64,000 nt of DNA from Lepiota brunneoincarnata (GCA_023014365.1 JAEBUN010000001.1:2356001-2420000); one strand, 5' to 3'; positions 12,249 through 25,400 are shown, numbered from the stretch's first letter. Numbers and translations: made by a program. The notes: generated by a model from the letters alone, not told the origin.

Positions 12249-12635
12249 GTCTGGAAGGAACTCTTATCAGAAGCACCAAGTATATAAATAGATAGAAGAA
12301 CTGTCACTCTGGAACAATCAGAAGTGCACATCAGAACAATCTATAATTAGATAGATAAGACCTTGACTCAGTATGACTCACCTTACCTGGGTCCAGATAT
12401 ATATAGTAGGAGCACAGCCACACATAGTAGTATATAAGGATACTGTACTGTATCTTGTATCCTTATCTTAGTGTTATACAGTTCTTGCCTCCTATACCTC
12501 TTTGCCTTTAAACCAGCTGGACTTATAGTGCTTCATCGTCTCCAAGTCACACCTAGTAGGACAAAACCAAGTCTGTAGAGACATCTTGCCTCGAATGCCA
12601 TGCTACTCAAGAGCAAACCCCTAACCCAGGTAACA
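12249..12635 (+). repeat. 5' LTR of element B, truncated
   Basis: Aligned to the complete 3' LTR at 30965-31383; the first 29 or so bases are missing. A TATA box TATATAAGG at 12431 lies 33 bp before TATCTTAGTGTT (12464-12475), the predicted RNA 5' end. The LTR ends GGTAACA. Confidence 0.85.
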
Positions 12636-12636
12636 A

Positions 12637-12648
12637 AACACTAAGATA
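12637..12648 (+). promoter_or_regulatory. Self-complementary primer binding site of element B (Tf1-like)
   Basis: AACACTAAGATA, one base after the 5' LTR, is the exact reverse complement of TATCTTAGTGTT in the LTR (12464-12475), just where transcription should start below the TATA box. No tRNA 3'-end complement (TGG..) is present. This is the arrangement known from fission yeast Tf1, in which the 5' end of the RNA folds back and is cleaved to serve as primer. Inference from complementarity and position. Confidence 0.6.
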
Positions 12649-14159
12649 CTCTGCTGCTTATCTCTTGCTCACCTCTCTACTCTGCCAATGTACTGAATGC
12701 ATCAAGGTACTCTGTGTCATGGAATATGACATTGTTGCCAATTGCGATGTTCTCTGTAGCCATTGCTACATTCTTATCCCCCATCCCACCTTTGCCAGCA
12801 GACCTGGCTCACCTATTGCTAGTGACCTTCATCACCATAGCCATACTCTCAGCACACTGCATCCTTACAGTTGAACTCGAACTCATACATTGCTACTGCA
12901 ACTGCTGTTGCATCAGATCTTGGAACTTGTACCTCAGTATACAAGTTATCCTCACTCAATTCTTCATACTTCTAGTGGTAATCAATTGCTAGACAACCAC
13001 CACCATGCTGCCAAAGAAATTCTCAGCTTGAGAATCCCCATCACCCCCTCCTCCCAAATTGAGAAACAGAATCTCAGGACCAGGAATACAAAACCCTGAC
13101 CCTAGAAGAAACCCTACACCATGACCCACTCAAACACCATCGCCATTCTATCCTCCATCCCCATTTGATTCACCTACTCCATGTGCATCAACATCATCAA
13201 GTGTCTCTGCTGCATTAGCTGAAAGACAAAAACAATGCAAAGAACAAGAAAAACACAATATCATCACAAACCAACTCACTACCCATAAACTTAAAAGACT
13301 CCAACATGCAGTACAACAACCAAGAGAACTCACAGGTTCTGAAGAAAACCTCCTTACAAGACATGAAGCTTTTGTCAAACTCAACTTAGGAAAAATCCCA
13401 GTAGACAATGACTCAGATGTCTACATTACAGATGATAACAAATCAGAACCTGATCCACAACCACCTACATTACCTGCACCAACACAACCCTTAGCCCTAC
13501 CAGCACCACCCATACAACTGCTGCAACCACCAACACCACCACTGCCACCACCTGGACAATTACAAATGGTTGTTGTACAAACCCCAAAAGAACTAGGCCT
13601 CCTCAAACCCATTGCCTTTGATGGAACCAGAAGATTATTCAAAGACTGGATCTTCCAATGTGAAGTCTACATGCTTGCTAATGCAACCACCTACAACACC
13701 AATCTCACCAGGACCCTATTTGTCCTCTCAACAATGCAATCAGGAGATGCCCAAGCTTGGGCCAGACAATACCTCCATGAGAGGAATGCCCACACCCAAG
13801 CAGGACAACCCATAGCCATGGAAACATGGGACAACTTCACTGCCTGACTCAGAACTGACTTCATCCTGGTAGACAAACATGCATATGTGCATACCAAACT
13901 CCAAACCCTGCACCAAGCAGGTAAACCAATGACTGAGTTCAACACTCAGTTCAAGGAACTTGTCTGCCAATCTGGACTCACTGAAGATCATGCCCTAATT
14001 GATCTATACTGTAAAGCAATTGATTGCCACATTGCCATGAAGATCGATGAATTGGAGAATCCTCTGACAACTATCACCGCTTGGTATACCTAAGCCAATA
14101 AACTCAACAACAATTTCCACCGAATCAATGCCCTCTACAGCACCCCCAGAAACATGTTG

Positions 14160-14722
14160 TGTAAGTATGGTACTTACAAATCATGTACTAACAATGCCAA
14201 ACATATATATAGAGGAACACACTTGTAATCTAATCTCTCTCTCTCTTTTTCCTTGATAACCATCTCTTCCCTATACCACCTTATTGTACTGATACACGTA
14301 TCTCTCTTCGCTTACGAACAAGACAACAAGAATCATTCAATTGACATGAGCCATAAGTTGTTCTTTGTTATTCTTGTGAGCCTGCACTATGGTACAGGCT
14401 TTCACTTTTTTTTTGAATGATTCTTCATTAGTCATGCAGTTCTGCGACAAAAGCCTAGTATACAAAAAGCAGCTACATTCCTCACTGTTTATGTGATGAT
14501 TGGTGTACAATACACATAACAAACACACATATAGTCTCTTTTTTTTTTTTTTTTTCTTCTTCTTATCTCTTTATCCCCCACCCAGCATACAAGCACCACA
14601 TGTACAGATGCATATACAGGACTCTAACAGGTCCAAGTTCATCCTTCTGCATACAGATGCATACAAACACCCACTTAGGGATTGTTTACTGCACATATTG
14701 TGCTGCATATATTCATGTCACA
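14160..14722 (+). repeat. 5' LTR of element C
   Basis: Starts TGTAAGTATGGTAC. The end at ATGTCACA is inferred, since the only forward 3' copy is truncated; the following GGTAGCTGACGACC weakly resembles an initiator-tRNA primer site. Contains a CT-rich stretch, a poly-T tract at about 14530-14546 and a TATATATA box near 14203. The first 217 bp match 20250-20466; the whole LTR matches 21157-20590 in inverted orientation. Confidence 0.75.
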
Positions 14723-14739
14723 GGTAGCTGACGACCTGG

Positions 14740-16073
14740 TGTTTCCTTTAGACATTAATCTGGCATCGAGGTGTAGTCAGAGGATACAGACCCAGTCACC
14801 GCAGCCTTTGCCACCTCCTTGTATAACAGGTGATTATATGACCAGCTCCTCCCTTAGTGAGGACTCACTGTTAGGGGCTTCAGAATCACACCCCTTTGGC
14901 ATACAGGAGGCGACCTCACAATCTCTGGGATTACATACACCTTCCCTAGGACCGTTTTCTACAACCCAGATATCACACATCTCTCCTGTTTCTTTGACAC
15001 CTGCATTAGAACCACTTACTATGTTGATCTCTACATCCAACTCCACACCCCACAGGGACAATCCCAATGAAGATACCAAAACAAATAATATTCCACTCTC
15101 TGACTCCGAGTTGAACTCAAGCTCTGACACAAATTGCACAGAAGCTGCTCATATGACTTCTATCATGCTCCCCTCAGGTGTCATGCTCCCTTCAGGAGGT
15201 CCTCCTCTTCTTCCAAACATCACTGTGAACAAGATAATGCCTGTACTGCTTGCGGATTTTAAGTGGGGTGTTTGTGCACATTTTGCAGGGAAAAAGAAAA
15301 AGGATGATGATGAACCACATTGGGTGCCTCGTATAATGAGCTGCTATACTGGTTGTCCACCAGTACATAACTGGATTAACAACCAGGGTGCAATGCTCCT
15401 TACAAAGTCTTTCACAGAATTTATGATACTTTTCCATGTGAGATTCTTATGCAAGGATTGGCATGAGGAACTACAGATGGAGATGATCTGTCACACTATG
15501 AAGGAGGATGAGCAGTTTGTTCTCTGGTGTGAAGAGTTAATTGGGGTCAACAATTGCCTGCAGGGCACTCCCTCCCACTTATCCAATGTTGAGTTCATTA
15601 TGATCATAGGTGCAAATATGTGTAAACCGTTATGGCAACAAGTGTGCAATGACCATCTGTTTGATGTAGAAACTTACAAGACTGTTGGTGATTGGCAATT
15701 AGCTGTCACAAAGCTCAATGAAAAGCGACAAGAGGACAATGAACATATTGATGCATGTGTGTTGGCCATGCATTCCCATTCTAATAACACACTGACACAG
15801 AATCGAAATGATGTGTTCCAGGTGGCCAAGTCTGTTATGCACACATCTACAATAGGAGCTATGCCTAATTGGAGCCACCCTTACTACATGCAACGTCCTC
15901 CTGGTCAGTGCAAGCCTGTTTCAGCACAAGCTCAATCTGCCTTTGTACCAGGTTCAGGTGTCCCAGCACCGCCACGTCTGATGATGGAGGAATGGACAAT
16001 TCTGGTTGATAACAGTGGTTGTACCAAGTGCAGACAGATTCAGCATGGGCACCAAGGGAAATGTACAAATTAA
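14740..16073 (+). pseudogene. Gag of element C
   Basis: One long frame, open upstream of the LTR end. The N-terminal half is Ser/Thr/Pro-rich. A retrotransposon gag domain (about 15350-15700) contains FVLWCEELIGVNNCL and YKTVGDWQLAVTKLNEKRQ. A single zinc knuckle, CTKCRQIQHGHQGKC (CX2CX6HX3C), lies near 16020-16065 just before the TAA at 16073. The frame is intact from the leader to the stop, but the family start codon is uncertain. Confidence 0.7.
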
Positions 16074-16089
16074 GTTCCTTCTGGTGATA

Positions 16090-19000
16090 GGTATAAGCCA
16101 GTAGCATACCTGGCTCTTGACTCATTGTCCTCTTGTACCTCAATGATCCCACCTGTCCAGAACAGTTATGCCAACTTGAACTATACAAACAAATGTCTAG
16201 ACCATCCGGAGATTGATGGTGATTGTGTCAACAAAAGGCCATGCCCAGTCAATGCAGTATACTGGGATAGTGATGATGACAATAGTGATATTCCAGTGGC
16301 ATTCCTACAGATGGAGGACCTGGATGATTCTTTTTCTGGCTTGCTCCCCCCACTTTCATCATCATTTGCTCACACTGCCCCTGAGCATGGGCAAACTCAC
16401 CCCAAATCTGTTAGCATGCAAAACCATTCTGTGCATAATCTGGCACCATCCCATGTGTCCAACCAAATTGGTTCACAAAATTTGTCTGGCACCCAGGTGA
16501 GTTTGCCCAGAAGCAGACAGCTGATTTGGACATATAAGCTTATGGGAAATTATAGCAAGGCCTTCATCGATGCTCATGCTCTAATTGATATGGGAGCTGC
16601 AGTTGTTCTGGTGAAGAAGGGTCTTGTGAATAGTCTGTGCCTGCAATGTCATCCTCTTGTGAAACCCCTGCCCATTCTCACAGCTATGAAATCATGAAAA
16701 TACCTATTGTACTATGTCTACCTCCACTTGTCTTCACCCAACTTTTCTTACAAAGTGACACCCATTAAAGCAGTCATCTGTGATAGTCTTTCAAATGACA
16801 TTATACTAGGGATGCTTTTTCTCCAAAAGAATTTCATGACCATTGATGCTGCAGAGGGGTGGGTCAGAGATAGCAGGTCAACATATGTGTTTTACCAAGA
16901 ACATGCCAGGCCACACCAGAACAACCAGGTGATGCAAATGGCACTGAAAATGACACATAGCTATAGATGTTCCCTGCTTGAGGAATTACGGAGGAAACTC
17001 CATCATGTGAAGGCCAAACTTGATGGTGAGGCTGTAGTTTCCCAACCTCCAGAAGCCCTCATTGCAGCAGTTGCAAACTGCATTTTAGCAATTGAGACAG
17101 AATCTGAGCTTGAACAGCACCATATTGAAATCTGCTCTGAATTTGTGGAAGTCTTGGGAGAAATCCCTCATGCTGATTGGCTTCCCTCAGATGTGTTGGC
17201 AGAAATCAAGCTGAAAGATGTGAATAAAGTGATCCAAACCTGGACATATAGTTGTCCTTGTAAATACCATGCTGCTTGGCAGATGCTGATACAACAGCAT
17301 TTAGATGCAGGAAGGATTCAGGAGTCAGTGGCTCCAGCCACTTCCCCGGCTTTTATCATTCCAAAGGTGGACCCCACAGCCTTGCCCTGTTGGGTAAATG
17401 ACTATAGACAGTTGAACAAGAACACTATGCCTGATAAGTATCCACTGCCTCAGATTGATGATATACTGGCAGATTGTGCTAAGGGGAAACTATGGGGTAC
17501 TATAGACATGACAAATGCATTCTTTCAAACATGTATGAAACCTTCTGATATCTCACTTACAGCAGTTTCTACACCTTTTGGTATGTACAAGTGGCATGTG
17601 ATGCCTATGGGGCTTCGGAATGCCCCTGCAATACATCAATGTTGTGTCAACCAGGCCCTGTGCAAGTTTATAGGCAAATTCTGCCATATCTACCTCAATG
17701 ACATTATAATTTGGTCAGACACTGTGGAGGAACATTGTTCGCATGCCCAACAAATTTTCCAGGCACTGTGTGAGGCAGGTTTATACTGTAACCTTAAAAA
17801 GATGAAACTGTTTCAGTTGGAGGTTCATTTCTTGGGCCACACCATAAGCATGTTGGGTATCTTGCCTGATGACAAAAAAATTGAGCGTATATTAAACTGG
17901 CCAGTTCCTTCATCTGTGAAGGATGTACATCAGCTCCTAGGTATAGTACACTACCTGGTGGCATTCCTACCCCAATTGGCTCACTCAACACAAGTCCTTA
18001 ACCCCTTGATGTCAAAAGATTGTGACCTAAATTTCCCAGCATGGACATCAGCTCACCAAGTGGCATTTGAGAATATCAAAGCCCTTGTGTTAGGTACAGA
18101 CTGTCTGACTACCATTGATCATTCCTTGATGCCGGAATACTGTGTTTTTGTCACCATGGACAGGTCAGATACACAGACAGGGGCAATGTTGAGTTTTGGG
18201 AGGACATGGGAATCCTCATGTCTGGTTGCCTTTGATTCCAAGCCCCTCCACGGTGCAGAACTTAACTACCCTGTTCATGAGAAGGAGCTCTTTGCAGTTG
18301 TGCGTGCTCTTACCAAGTGGTGTTCTGATCTCCTGGGCATCCTGTTTACTGTGCTGACGGATCACCAAATATTGGAATGTTTTGAGTCACAAAAGCATTT
18401 GTCATGAAGGCAAGCGCACTGGATGGAATTACTCCAGCAATATGACTTTGAAATTGTGTATGTAAAAGGGGAACAGAATACAGCGGCGGATGCTCTATCC
18501 TGGACACAGTTTGCAGATGCCCAGAAAGAGGTTGATGCCTGGAGGATGACACTATTTGATTGCCTTGATGAATTGGATGTACCGGTTTGTTCTATCTTAT
18601 GCCCACAGGGTGCCTCCCCTTTTGACAGTGTGGGCATCTTGGTCACAAGTGCCAAAGTGGACCTTGAAGTTGACTCCGTACTGGAGATCTCTGGCAATGA
18701 TGAACTTTACTCAGCCATAATTGCAGGTTACAAGAAAGATCCTTGGTGCATAAAGGCCTTGGCTGCTCAGATGGATGGCTTGAAGTGTAGAGGAAAGCTC
18801 CTTTTTCATAATTCCTGCCTGGTTGTACCTTGTGTGGGGAACATACGTGAGATGCTTGTGGGATTGGCACACAATACATTGGGACACTTTGGGTTTAACA
18901 AAACTTATGTGGCAATGCATGATGCTTTCTATTGGCCAGGCATGCACATGTTCCTGGAACAATCATATATCCCAGGTTGCACTGAATGTCAGCATGCAAA

Positions 19001-20200
19001 GGCTTCTGTGACAAAGCTGGTGGGCCCATTGCACCCCTTACCAGTTCCTGTAGCCCAGTTCTGCTCAGTGGCGATTGATTTTGTGGGTCCCCTACCAGAG
19101 GAAGAAGGGTTCATGTACATTTTGTCAATGATGGACAGGCTGGGTGCTGATATCCATTTGATCCCTTGCCGCAAAGACATCTCAGCTCAGCAGTTAGCTA
19201 ACATTTTTTTTGACCACTGGTTTTGTGAAAATGGCCTTTCTGAAGAGATTATATCTGACAGGGATGTCCTTTTCCTGTCCTGGTTTTGGAAGCATGTCCA
19301 TGAGCTTATGGGTGTCAAACTGAAACTTTCGACTGCTTTCCATCTGGAGACAGATGGTGCTTCTGAACGCACAAACAAGACACTTAACCAGTGTCTTCGG
19401 ATGGCTGTGGATGGCAGATAGTGGGGCTGGGTGAAGGTGCTCCCCTGCATCCATTTCAACATAATGAATATGCAAAATGCTTCAATGGGCTACTCAGGTT
19501 TCCAGCTTGGTTTGGGTTTTTTGCCCAGGCTAGTACCACCTTTGGTTAGGGATGTTATTGATGACCAAGTTGAGACCCCAGAAGAATTTGTTGAGCATTT
19601 GACTTTGGATGTTGGGCATGCAGCAGATAACTTGTTAACGAACAAGGTGTTATAGGCACATCAGGCCAACAAGCATCATGTGGATGCCTTCCTGTATTTC
19701 ATTGGTGCACAGGTTCTTCTGTCCACTGTAAACATGAACAAGGAGTTGAAGTGGCATGACCCTGATGGTCACTCGGTTAAGAAACTTAGGCCTAAATTTG
19801 TGGGGCTGTATACAGTTACTGTGGTGGATGAGGCACACAGTACAGTCACCCTGGACATCCCTGGGCTGAGTAACAAGTGTAAGGTTTTCCACACTTCACT
19901 AATTAAATTGTTTCATGAATACGAGGATGACTGACTCTACGGGGGTCCGGACATTGTGACTCCAATGGAGGAGCATGAGCACTGGTGGTCTGGCTCAGGT
20001 CTGGAAGCTGTTCAGACACTGATGGGCCTGGAATACTATATAGAAGATGTGGTGGTGCATAAAAAGTCAAGGTGAGGTTACCATTTCCTGGTGAAGTGGC
20101 ATGATTTCCTGGACTTGCACAATGAGTGGAAAACAAAGGCAGAGCTGCATAACACAGCTGCCCTGGGTCAATATTTGAAGAAAGCCAAGCTTTTATGACC
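16090..20200 (+). pseudogene. Pol of element C: protease, RT, RNase H, integrase, chromodomain-like end
   Basis: The protease motif has decayed to ALIDMGAAVVL (DTG/DSG expected) near 16585. RT runs from about 17340 (FIIPKV) through TIDMTNAFFQ to YLNDIIIW near 17690, where YVDD/YMDD is expected, so one catalytic Asp is lost. RNase H contains VTMDRSDTQTGAML near 18150. A stop at 18405 separates it from the next part: a zinc-binding H2C2 domain near 18870-19010 (HFGFNKTY..YWPGMH..CTECQHAK), the integrase core with AIDFVGPLP near 19075, and FHLETDGASERTNK near 19340. A chromodomain-like segment, YYIEDVVVHKK..YHFLVKWHDF, lies at 20035-20115. Stops at 16697, 18407, 19421, 19655 and 19934 make it a pseudogene. 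Confidence 0.85.
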
Positions 20201-20249
20201 TTACCTCGCCTCCCAGACCATTGCTGAAATTTTTTAGATGGGGGGGGAG

Positions 20250-21157
20250 TGTAAGTATGGTACTTACAAATCATGTACTAATAATGCCAAACATATATAT
20301 AGAGGAACACACTTGTAATCTAATCTCTCTCTCTCTTTTTCCTTGATAACCATCTCTTCCCTATACCACCTTATTGTACTGATATGCATATCTCTCTTCG
20401 CTCACAAACAAGATGATGAGAATCATTCAATTGACGTGAGCCATAAGTTGTTCTTTGTTATTCTTGGGAGGAGCTGGTTGTATAATCACCTGTTACACAA
20501 GGAGGTGGTGAAGGCTGTGGTGACCAGGCCTGTATCCTCTGACTACACCTCGACACCAGATTAATGTCTAAAGGAAACACCAGGTTGTCAGCTACCTGTG
20601 ACATGAATATATGCAGCACAATATGTGCGGTAAACAATCCCTAAGTGGGTGTTTATATGCATCTGTATGCAGAAGGATGAACTCAGACCTGTTAGAGTCC
20701 TGTATATGCATCTGTACATGTGGTGCTTGTACACTAGGTGGGGGATAAAGAGATAAGGAGAAGAAAAAAAGAAAAAAAGAGACTATATGCGCATTTGTTA
20801 TGTGTGTTGTACACCAATCATCATGTAAACAGCGAGGAATGTAGCTGCTTTTCATATACTAGGCTTTTGTTGCAGAACTGCATGACTAATGAAGAATCAT
20901 TCAAAAAAAAAGTGAAAGCCTGTACCATAGTGCAGGCTCACAAGAATAACAAAGAACAACTTATGGCTCATGTCAATTGAATGATTCTCATCGTCTTGTT
21001 TGTAAGTGAAAAGAGATACGCATATTGGTACAATAAGGTGGTATAGGGAAGAGATGGTTATCAAGGAAAAAGAGAGAGAGAGATTAGATTACAAGTGTGT
21101 TCCTCTATATATATGTTTGGCATTGTTAGTATGTGATTTGTAAGTACCATACTTACA
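20250..21157 (+). repeat. Rearranged 3' end of C: partial LTR joined to inverted 5' LTR + leader
   Basis: 20250-20466 is a forward LTR copy ending TTATTCTTG. At 20467 it switches to the reverse complement of about 14853-14160, that is, leader, then poly-purine (poly-T reversed), then the whole LTR ending ACTTACA at 21157. The junction shares only a G or two with each parent. The element therefore ends in a long inverted repeat of about 690 bp relative to its own 5' end. Confidence 0.88.
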
Positions 21158-21799
21158 CTAAGGAACCAATACCAACCCAATCGCAGACCAAGCCATCCAA
21201 ACAACAATGTACCCTATGCACAATTCTACCAAAGGAGCAACACTCCATGATTCACACCACACAACCCACATGCCATGGAAATAGACCATGCCACAATGGA
21301 AGAAGGGTACAAAGACCCTTACCCAGAAATCCCTCAACTAGACTATGCTGAAGAAGAACCTCAAGACTCCTTGGAGTTAGATGCCATTGTTACCGGACAA
21401 CAAATAAAAGCCTATCAGAACCAAGAATGCTTCTGATGTGGAGCAAAAGACTACTAGGTTAGCAAATGCCCTCAACCCTCTCAAGCAAGATGCTTCTCTG
21501 GAATGTGTACAAACCCTCCTCACCCAGCAAGAAACCCCAACCATCCCTTCCCAGGACAACAAAGCACTCATCCCAGATTCCCAAACCAGAATGCCCAACA
21601 ATCACCCCAATGCAAGTACTCCCTTGTGGTCGCAGAAGTAGCATCTCAGATGTGCCAAATGGTCAATGACCTCAACCCTGAACTCCAACAAGAACTCCAC
21701 TCTGCACTAGCCAAAGACCCAGAAATGTGTCCCTTCCAGGATTTTTGAAATAGAACACAGACCAATGCACCCCTGCTTGTTCCCAGAAGGACTCTATAT

Positions 21800-24105
21800 A
21801 TTCTCACTCTCAGAAGGACACTTTCTCAATAAATTCTGTACAACTATGACTCTCCCCAAATAAATGATCCCTCTACTTACCCATTGAGATTTGGAGTGAA
21901 TGGACATCAAAACCCATGGCCATCACCGCCCTGATAGACTCAGGAGCCCAAGGGAACTTTATCTCCCACAAAGTTGTTGAACAACATGGTTATCAAACCA
22001 AACAGCTGGACCAACCAATCCCTCTCAGCAATATTGATGGAACTGACAATCAACATGGCAAGATCCATGAATATATCAAAATCAAAACCATCATTGATGG
22101 AAGAGATTGCATGCTAGAAGCATATGTCACAAATACCAGTGAGAAAGACCTCACCATTGGATTTCCCTGGTTGGAACAATACAACCCCAACATCAACTGG
22201 AAGACCAAGACATTCTCTTGGAAACCCCAAATTGATCACCAGAATTTCTCCAAACTCCTCAGAACCTTACAACAACCTGTCAAACTCCACTCCATCACCA
22301 TGGACATAATGGCTGGAAAAACCTCCCAACCCAAAGACAACCCAGAAGAATACATCAACCTTTCAAATGTTGACCTCAATACCTTCTCTTTAGAAAGAGA
22401 AATGAACCCGATGCTTCTAACCCAATTAGAAGTAAATGCCAAAGCTACACATACCACAATGCTCCACAATGAGCAACACAACCCAACAAAATTGGCAAAC
22501 CAAAAAGGAAAACAACCAGAATCAAACAAGGAACCACCCAAGATCCCTCAGAGATTTGTCTGATGGGCTAAAATATTCAACAAGAAAGCCTCTGAATGAT
22601 TCCCACCATCAAGAACATTTGATCACAAAATCAAACTAAAACCAACATTTGAAGCAAAATCAATAAAACCCTATCAAGTGGCACCTGCTGAAGAAAAAGC
22701 ACTTAAGAATTTATAGACAAAAACCTCTGAAAAGGGTACATCTGCCCCTCAAAGTCCCCTATGGCATCACCCTTTTTCTTTGTTGCCAAGAAAGGAGGAG
22801 ACCTCCAACCCTGCCAAGACTATTGTTATCTAAATGATCACACCATCAAAAATGCCTACCCAATCCCCATGATCTCCTCTATCATGGATAAACTCAAAGG
22901 AGCTAAGTACTTCACTAAGCTCAACATCCACCTAGGATACAATAATGTCAGAATCAAAGATGGCGACCAATGGAAAGCAGCATTCAAGACTCCTATAGGT
23001 CTTTTTGAACCAACTGTAATGTTTTTCAGACTTTGCAACAGTCCCATGACATTCCAACATATGATGGACACATTATTCTCTGAAATAATGGAGAAAGGAG
23101 GAATCATCATCTATATGGATGATATCCTAATTTACAGTAAAACCCAAGAAGAAACCGACCAACTAATGGAAAAAGTACTGCAAATCCTGCAGGAAAATGA
23201 CCTCTACCTCAAAACAGAGAAATGCAAGTTCAACAAATAATGACTCAAATACCTTGGCATGATCATCACACCAGACAAAATTAAAATGGACCCTGGAAAA
23301 ATCAAGGGAATAGAGGACTGGCCAGTGCCAAAAATGGTCCAACACATTCAGAAATTCATTGGATTCTGTAATTTCTACCAGAAGTTCATCTGCAGTTACT
23401 CCCACCATACCAAACCCCTTAACCAACTCCTATCCAAATCAACCAAATTTGAATGGAAAGAAGAACAACAAAAAGCATTTGAAATGCTCAAGAACAAATT
23501 CTTAAAAGAACTAGTACTTCTCATGCCTGACTCCACAAAACCCTTCAAAATAGAAGCTGACACTTCCAAATTCACATTAGGAGCTGTCCTATACCAATAT
23601 GACATCAACAGAATATGGAAACCTGTATCATTCTATTCAAAGACATTTGGACCAGCAGAACGCAACTATGACATCTATGACAGGGAACTCCTTGCTATTA
23701 TCCAAGCGCTCAAAGAATGGCACCACTACCTTCTTGGCAGCCCCCATATTGTCCATATCAGAATGGATCACCAAAACCTCACATACTGGTGTAAACCCCA
23801 GAAAATCAACCACCGACAAGCACGATGGGTCCAGACCCTTGCTGATTATAACTTCAAATTAGAATACATCCCAGGATCAAAGATCCCTGCACCAGATGCC
23901 CTATCAAGAGGTCCAGACCACATCCCTGATGAAGATAATGATAACAAAGATGTCACCATGCTTCCAGACAACCTCTTTGTCACCACAGCTGACTTAGAAG
24001 ATCAAAACATGATCACAGTACTCCCAGAACACCTCTTTATTGCCACTGTTGATATGGAACTTCAAGAAAGAATCACAGAATCACCCAAATACGACGCTGA
24101 TATGC
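21800..24105 (+). pseudogene. Pol of element B, first part: protease, RT, RNase H
   Basis: Protease with ALIDSGAQGNFI (DSG active site, 21925), then GIRFP-like and linker sequence to 22563. RT runs from about 22735 ([21 protein letters not shown]) through [15 protein letters not shown] to the catalytic [11 protein letters not shown] near 23110, intact. RNase H has FKIEADTSKFTLGAVLY near 23550 and PDALSRG near 23900. Interrupting stops at 22561 (TGA), about 22715 (TGA) and 23238-23243 (TAA TGA) fall where Arg (CGA) or Gln (CAA) codons are expected. The chromovirus sequence fades out after SPKYD at about 24105. Confidence 0.82.
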
Positions 24106-25400
24106 CAATTTCACACCTATACATGAATTCCATACTCTGGAACAATTCTCTACATAGAATCATTGGCTATATCATTAAAGAACCCTATAGAGGATTGGTA
24201 CTATGTCCCGTAGTAGCCAGTTCAACCGAACTAAGGATATTCGAGCCTCGGAAGTGTTCAAACCAGCTCATTATTACTAAGCTTAGTGAACCAAGCTATC
24301 AGAATGCTCTCTGAAGGGATTCCGGACTCTACATAGCTTATTGAGTATACTCCGGTCGCATCCAGGGACCTTACAAGCAGTTTTCTGATGAACTCGGATT
24401 TGTTGGAACCTAAAGAATGTACATAGCGGCTGTCGCAGGTGTATTACACCCATAGCGAGCCCAATAATGATGACCAGACCACAGAACGGAATGTCCAACA
24501 TTCAAGAGGCAACACCCAATGCCCAAAACCCTAGACATATCAAAGACTCATAATTAACAAGTGCTTTGTGGGTCCTGGCACCTTGGCATATTGCCTGACT
24601 GAGATTAATTACAACGGATCAAGGGATTGTCCATATGCCATACATTCCAATCATAATTGATCTGAAGGCTTAATGTGCTTGCATGGATGCAGAATAATGC
24701 AGATGAGCATGGAACACATCTGGCTGGATTGCCATTCGTCAATCAGAGAAAAACCCATAACCCAGGGCAAGGTAGAAATGCTGCTGAACCTTCCAAAATA
24801 TTCTGCAGTACCTGTAACAATTAAGCTTATTGTTTTCTATTTCATATTTACTATCTCTCGCATGTATCTAAACAATATAAATACGGTCGCACTTGTTCGT
24901 GGAGAAGAAGGAGGTCTCAACCCTGCTTCCACACGCAAGTCTGCAAGCCGTGATTAAGAACGGTTTCAGAGGACTACTTAGTGTGCATTGTTAAGTGTGA
25001 TTTCTTCGGTCGTTGACTAACCCAGAGACAGAGACAGAGAACAGAGTCCAGAGTTTAGAGTTCCAGAGTGCTAGAGACAGACAGAGACAGAGAACAGAGT
25101 TCAGAGACCAGAGACCAGAGACTAGAGACCCTGCGCTTTGAATTGACAGGGATTGTCCTTTCACTGTTGCACCGTATGGCTAAGATAACTTCAACAGCTG
25201 TTTGTTAACCTCTAAAAACACTATTCTCTTGAATTTTGCTGTCAGAATGCACCCCCAGAACACCCTAAAAGACGAAACTGTTCATTATCTATCTCATACT
25301 ACTTGTATTAACTTAAGCTTATCGAATTTTGACTAAGCTTAGTGAGAACAAGCCATTTATCTATATTAAAACCCATGAATGTTTCCACCCTTCTCAATGC
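24106..25400 (+). other. Unclassified non-coding insert inside pol of element B
   Basis: About 1.3 kb separates B's RNase H tail (to about 24105) from its integrase N-terminus (from about 25400) and has no coding sequence I recognise. Within it, TGTTGGAACC (24401) to ACTTCAACA (25196) has the ends of a copia-type LTR but no flanking duplication. A purine-rich AGAG/ACAG tract fills 25026-25132. The 12-bp palindrome ACTAAGCTTAGT occurs twice, at 24276-24287 and near 25329-25340. It may be a solo LTR or a composite of decayed insertions. Confidence 0.4.

Larger units (their letters stand above)
14160..21157 (+). mobile_element. Element C: Ty3/gypsy chromovirus with inverted LTR copy at its 3' end
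   Basis: Begins TGTAAGTATGG and ends CCATACTTACA. The 5' LTR is about 14160-14722. The body carries gag, protease, RT, RNase H, integrase and a chromodomain-like end. A polypurine tract with eight G (20238-20249) precedes the 3' LTR, which is cut after about 217 bp (20250-20466) and followed by an inverted copy of the 5' LTR plus about 130 bp of leader (20467-21157). The flanks (tgttg and ctaag) show no target-site duplication. It sits in B's gag. Confidence 0.88.
13150..21748 (+). pseudogene. Gag remnant of element B, split by element C
   Basis: An open frame from about 13150 has a Gln/Lys-rich, then Pro-rich N-terminus. The gag core contains PIAFDGTRRLFKDWIFQCEVY near 13600-13680 and LHERNAHTQAGQPIAMETW near 13780, and runs to about 14150. 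Element C interrupts at 14160-21157. The rest resumes at 21158 with a Pro/Gln-rich region, the MEID motif near 21275 typical of chromovirus gag before the nucleocapsid, and a decayed zinc knuckle near 21435 in which an Arg codon has become TGA. It ends at 21748. Leader 12649-13100 shows no ORF. Confidence 0.75.

Noticed and set aside
25026..25132. AGAG/ACAG tract as a satellite or CRISPR-like array
   Set aside because: Units are irregular in length and sequence with no spacer pattern.
24276..25340. ACTAAGCTTAGT repeated at both places taken as a target-site duplication
   Set aside because: The chromovirus sequence does not resume directly outside the two copies, and the 12-mer is itself a palindrome, so it does not define insertion ends.
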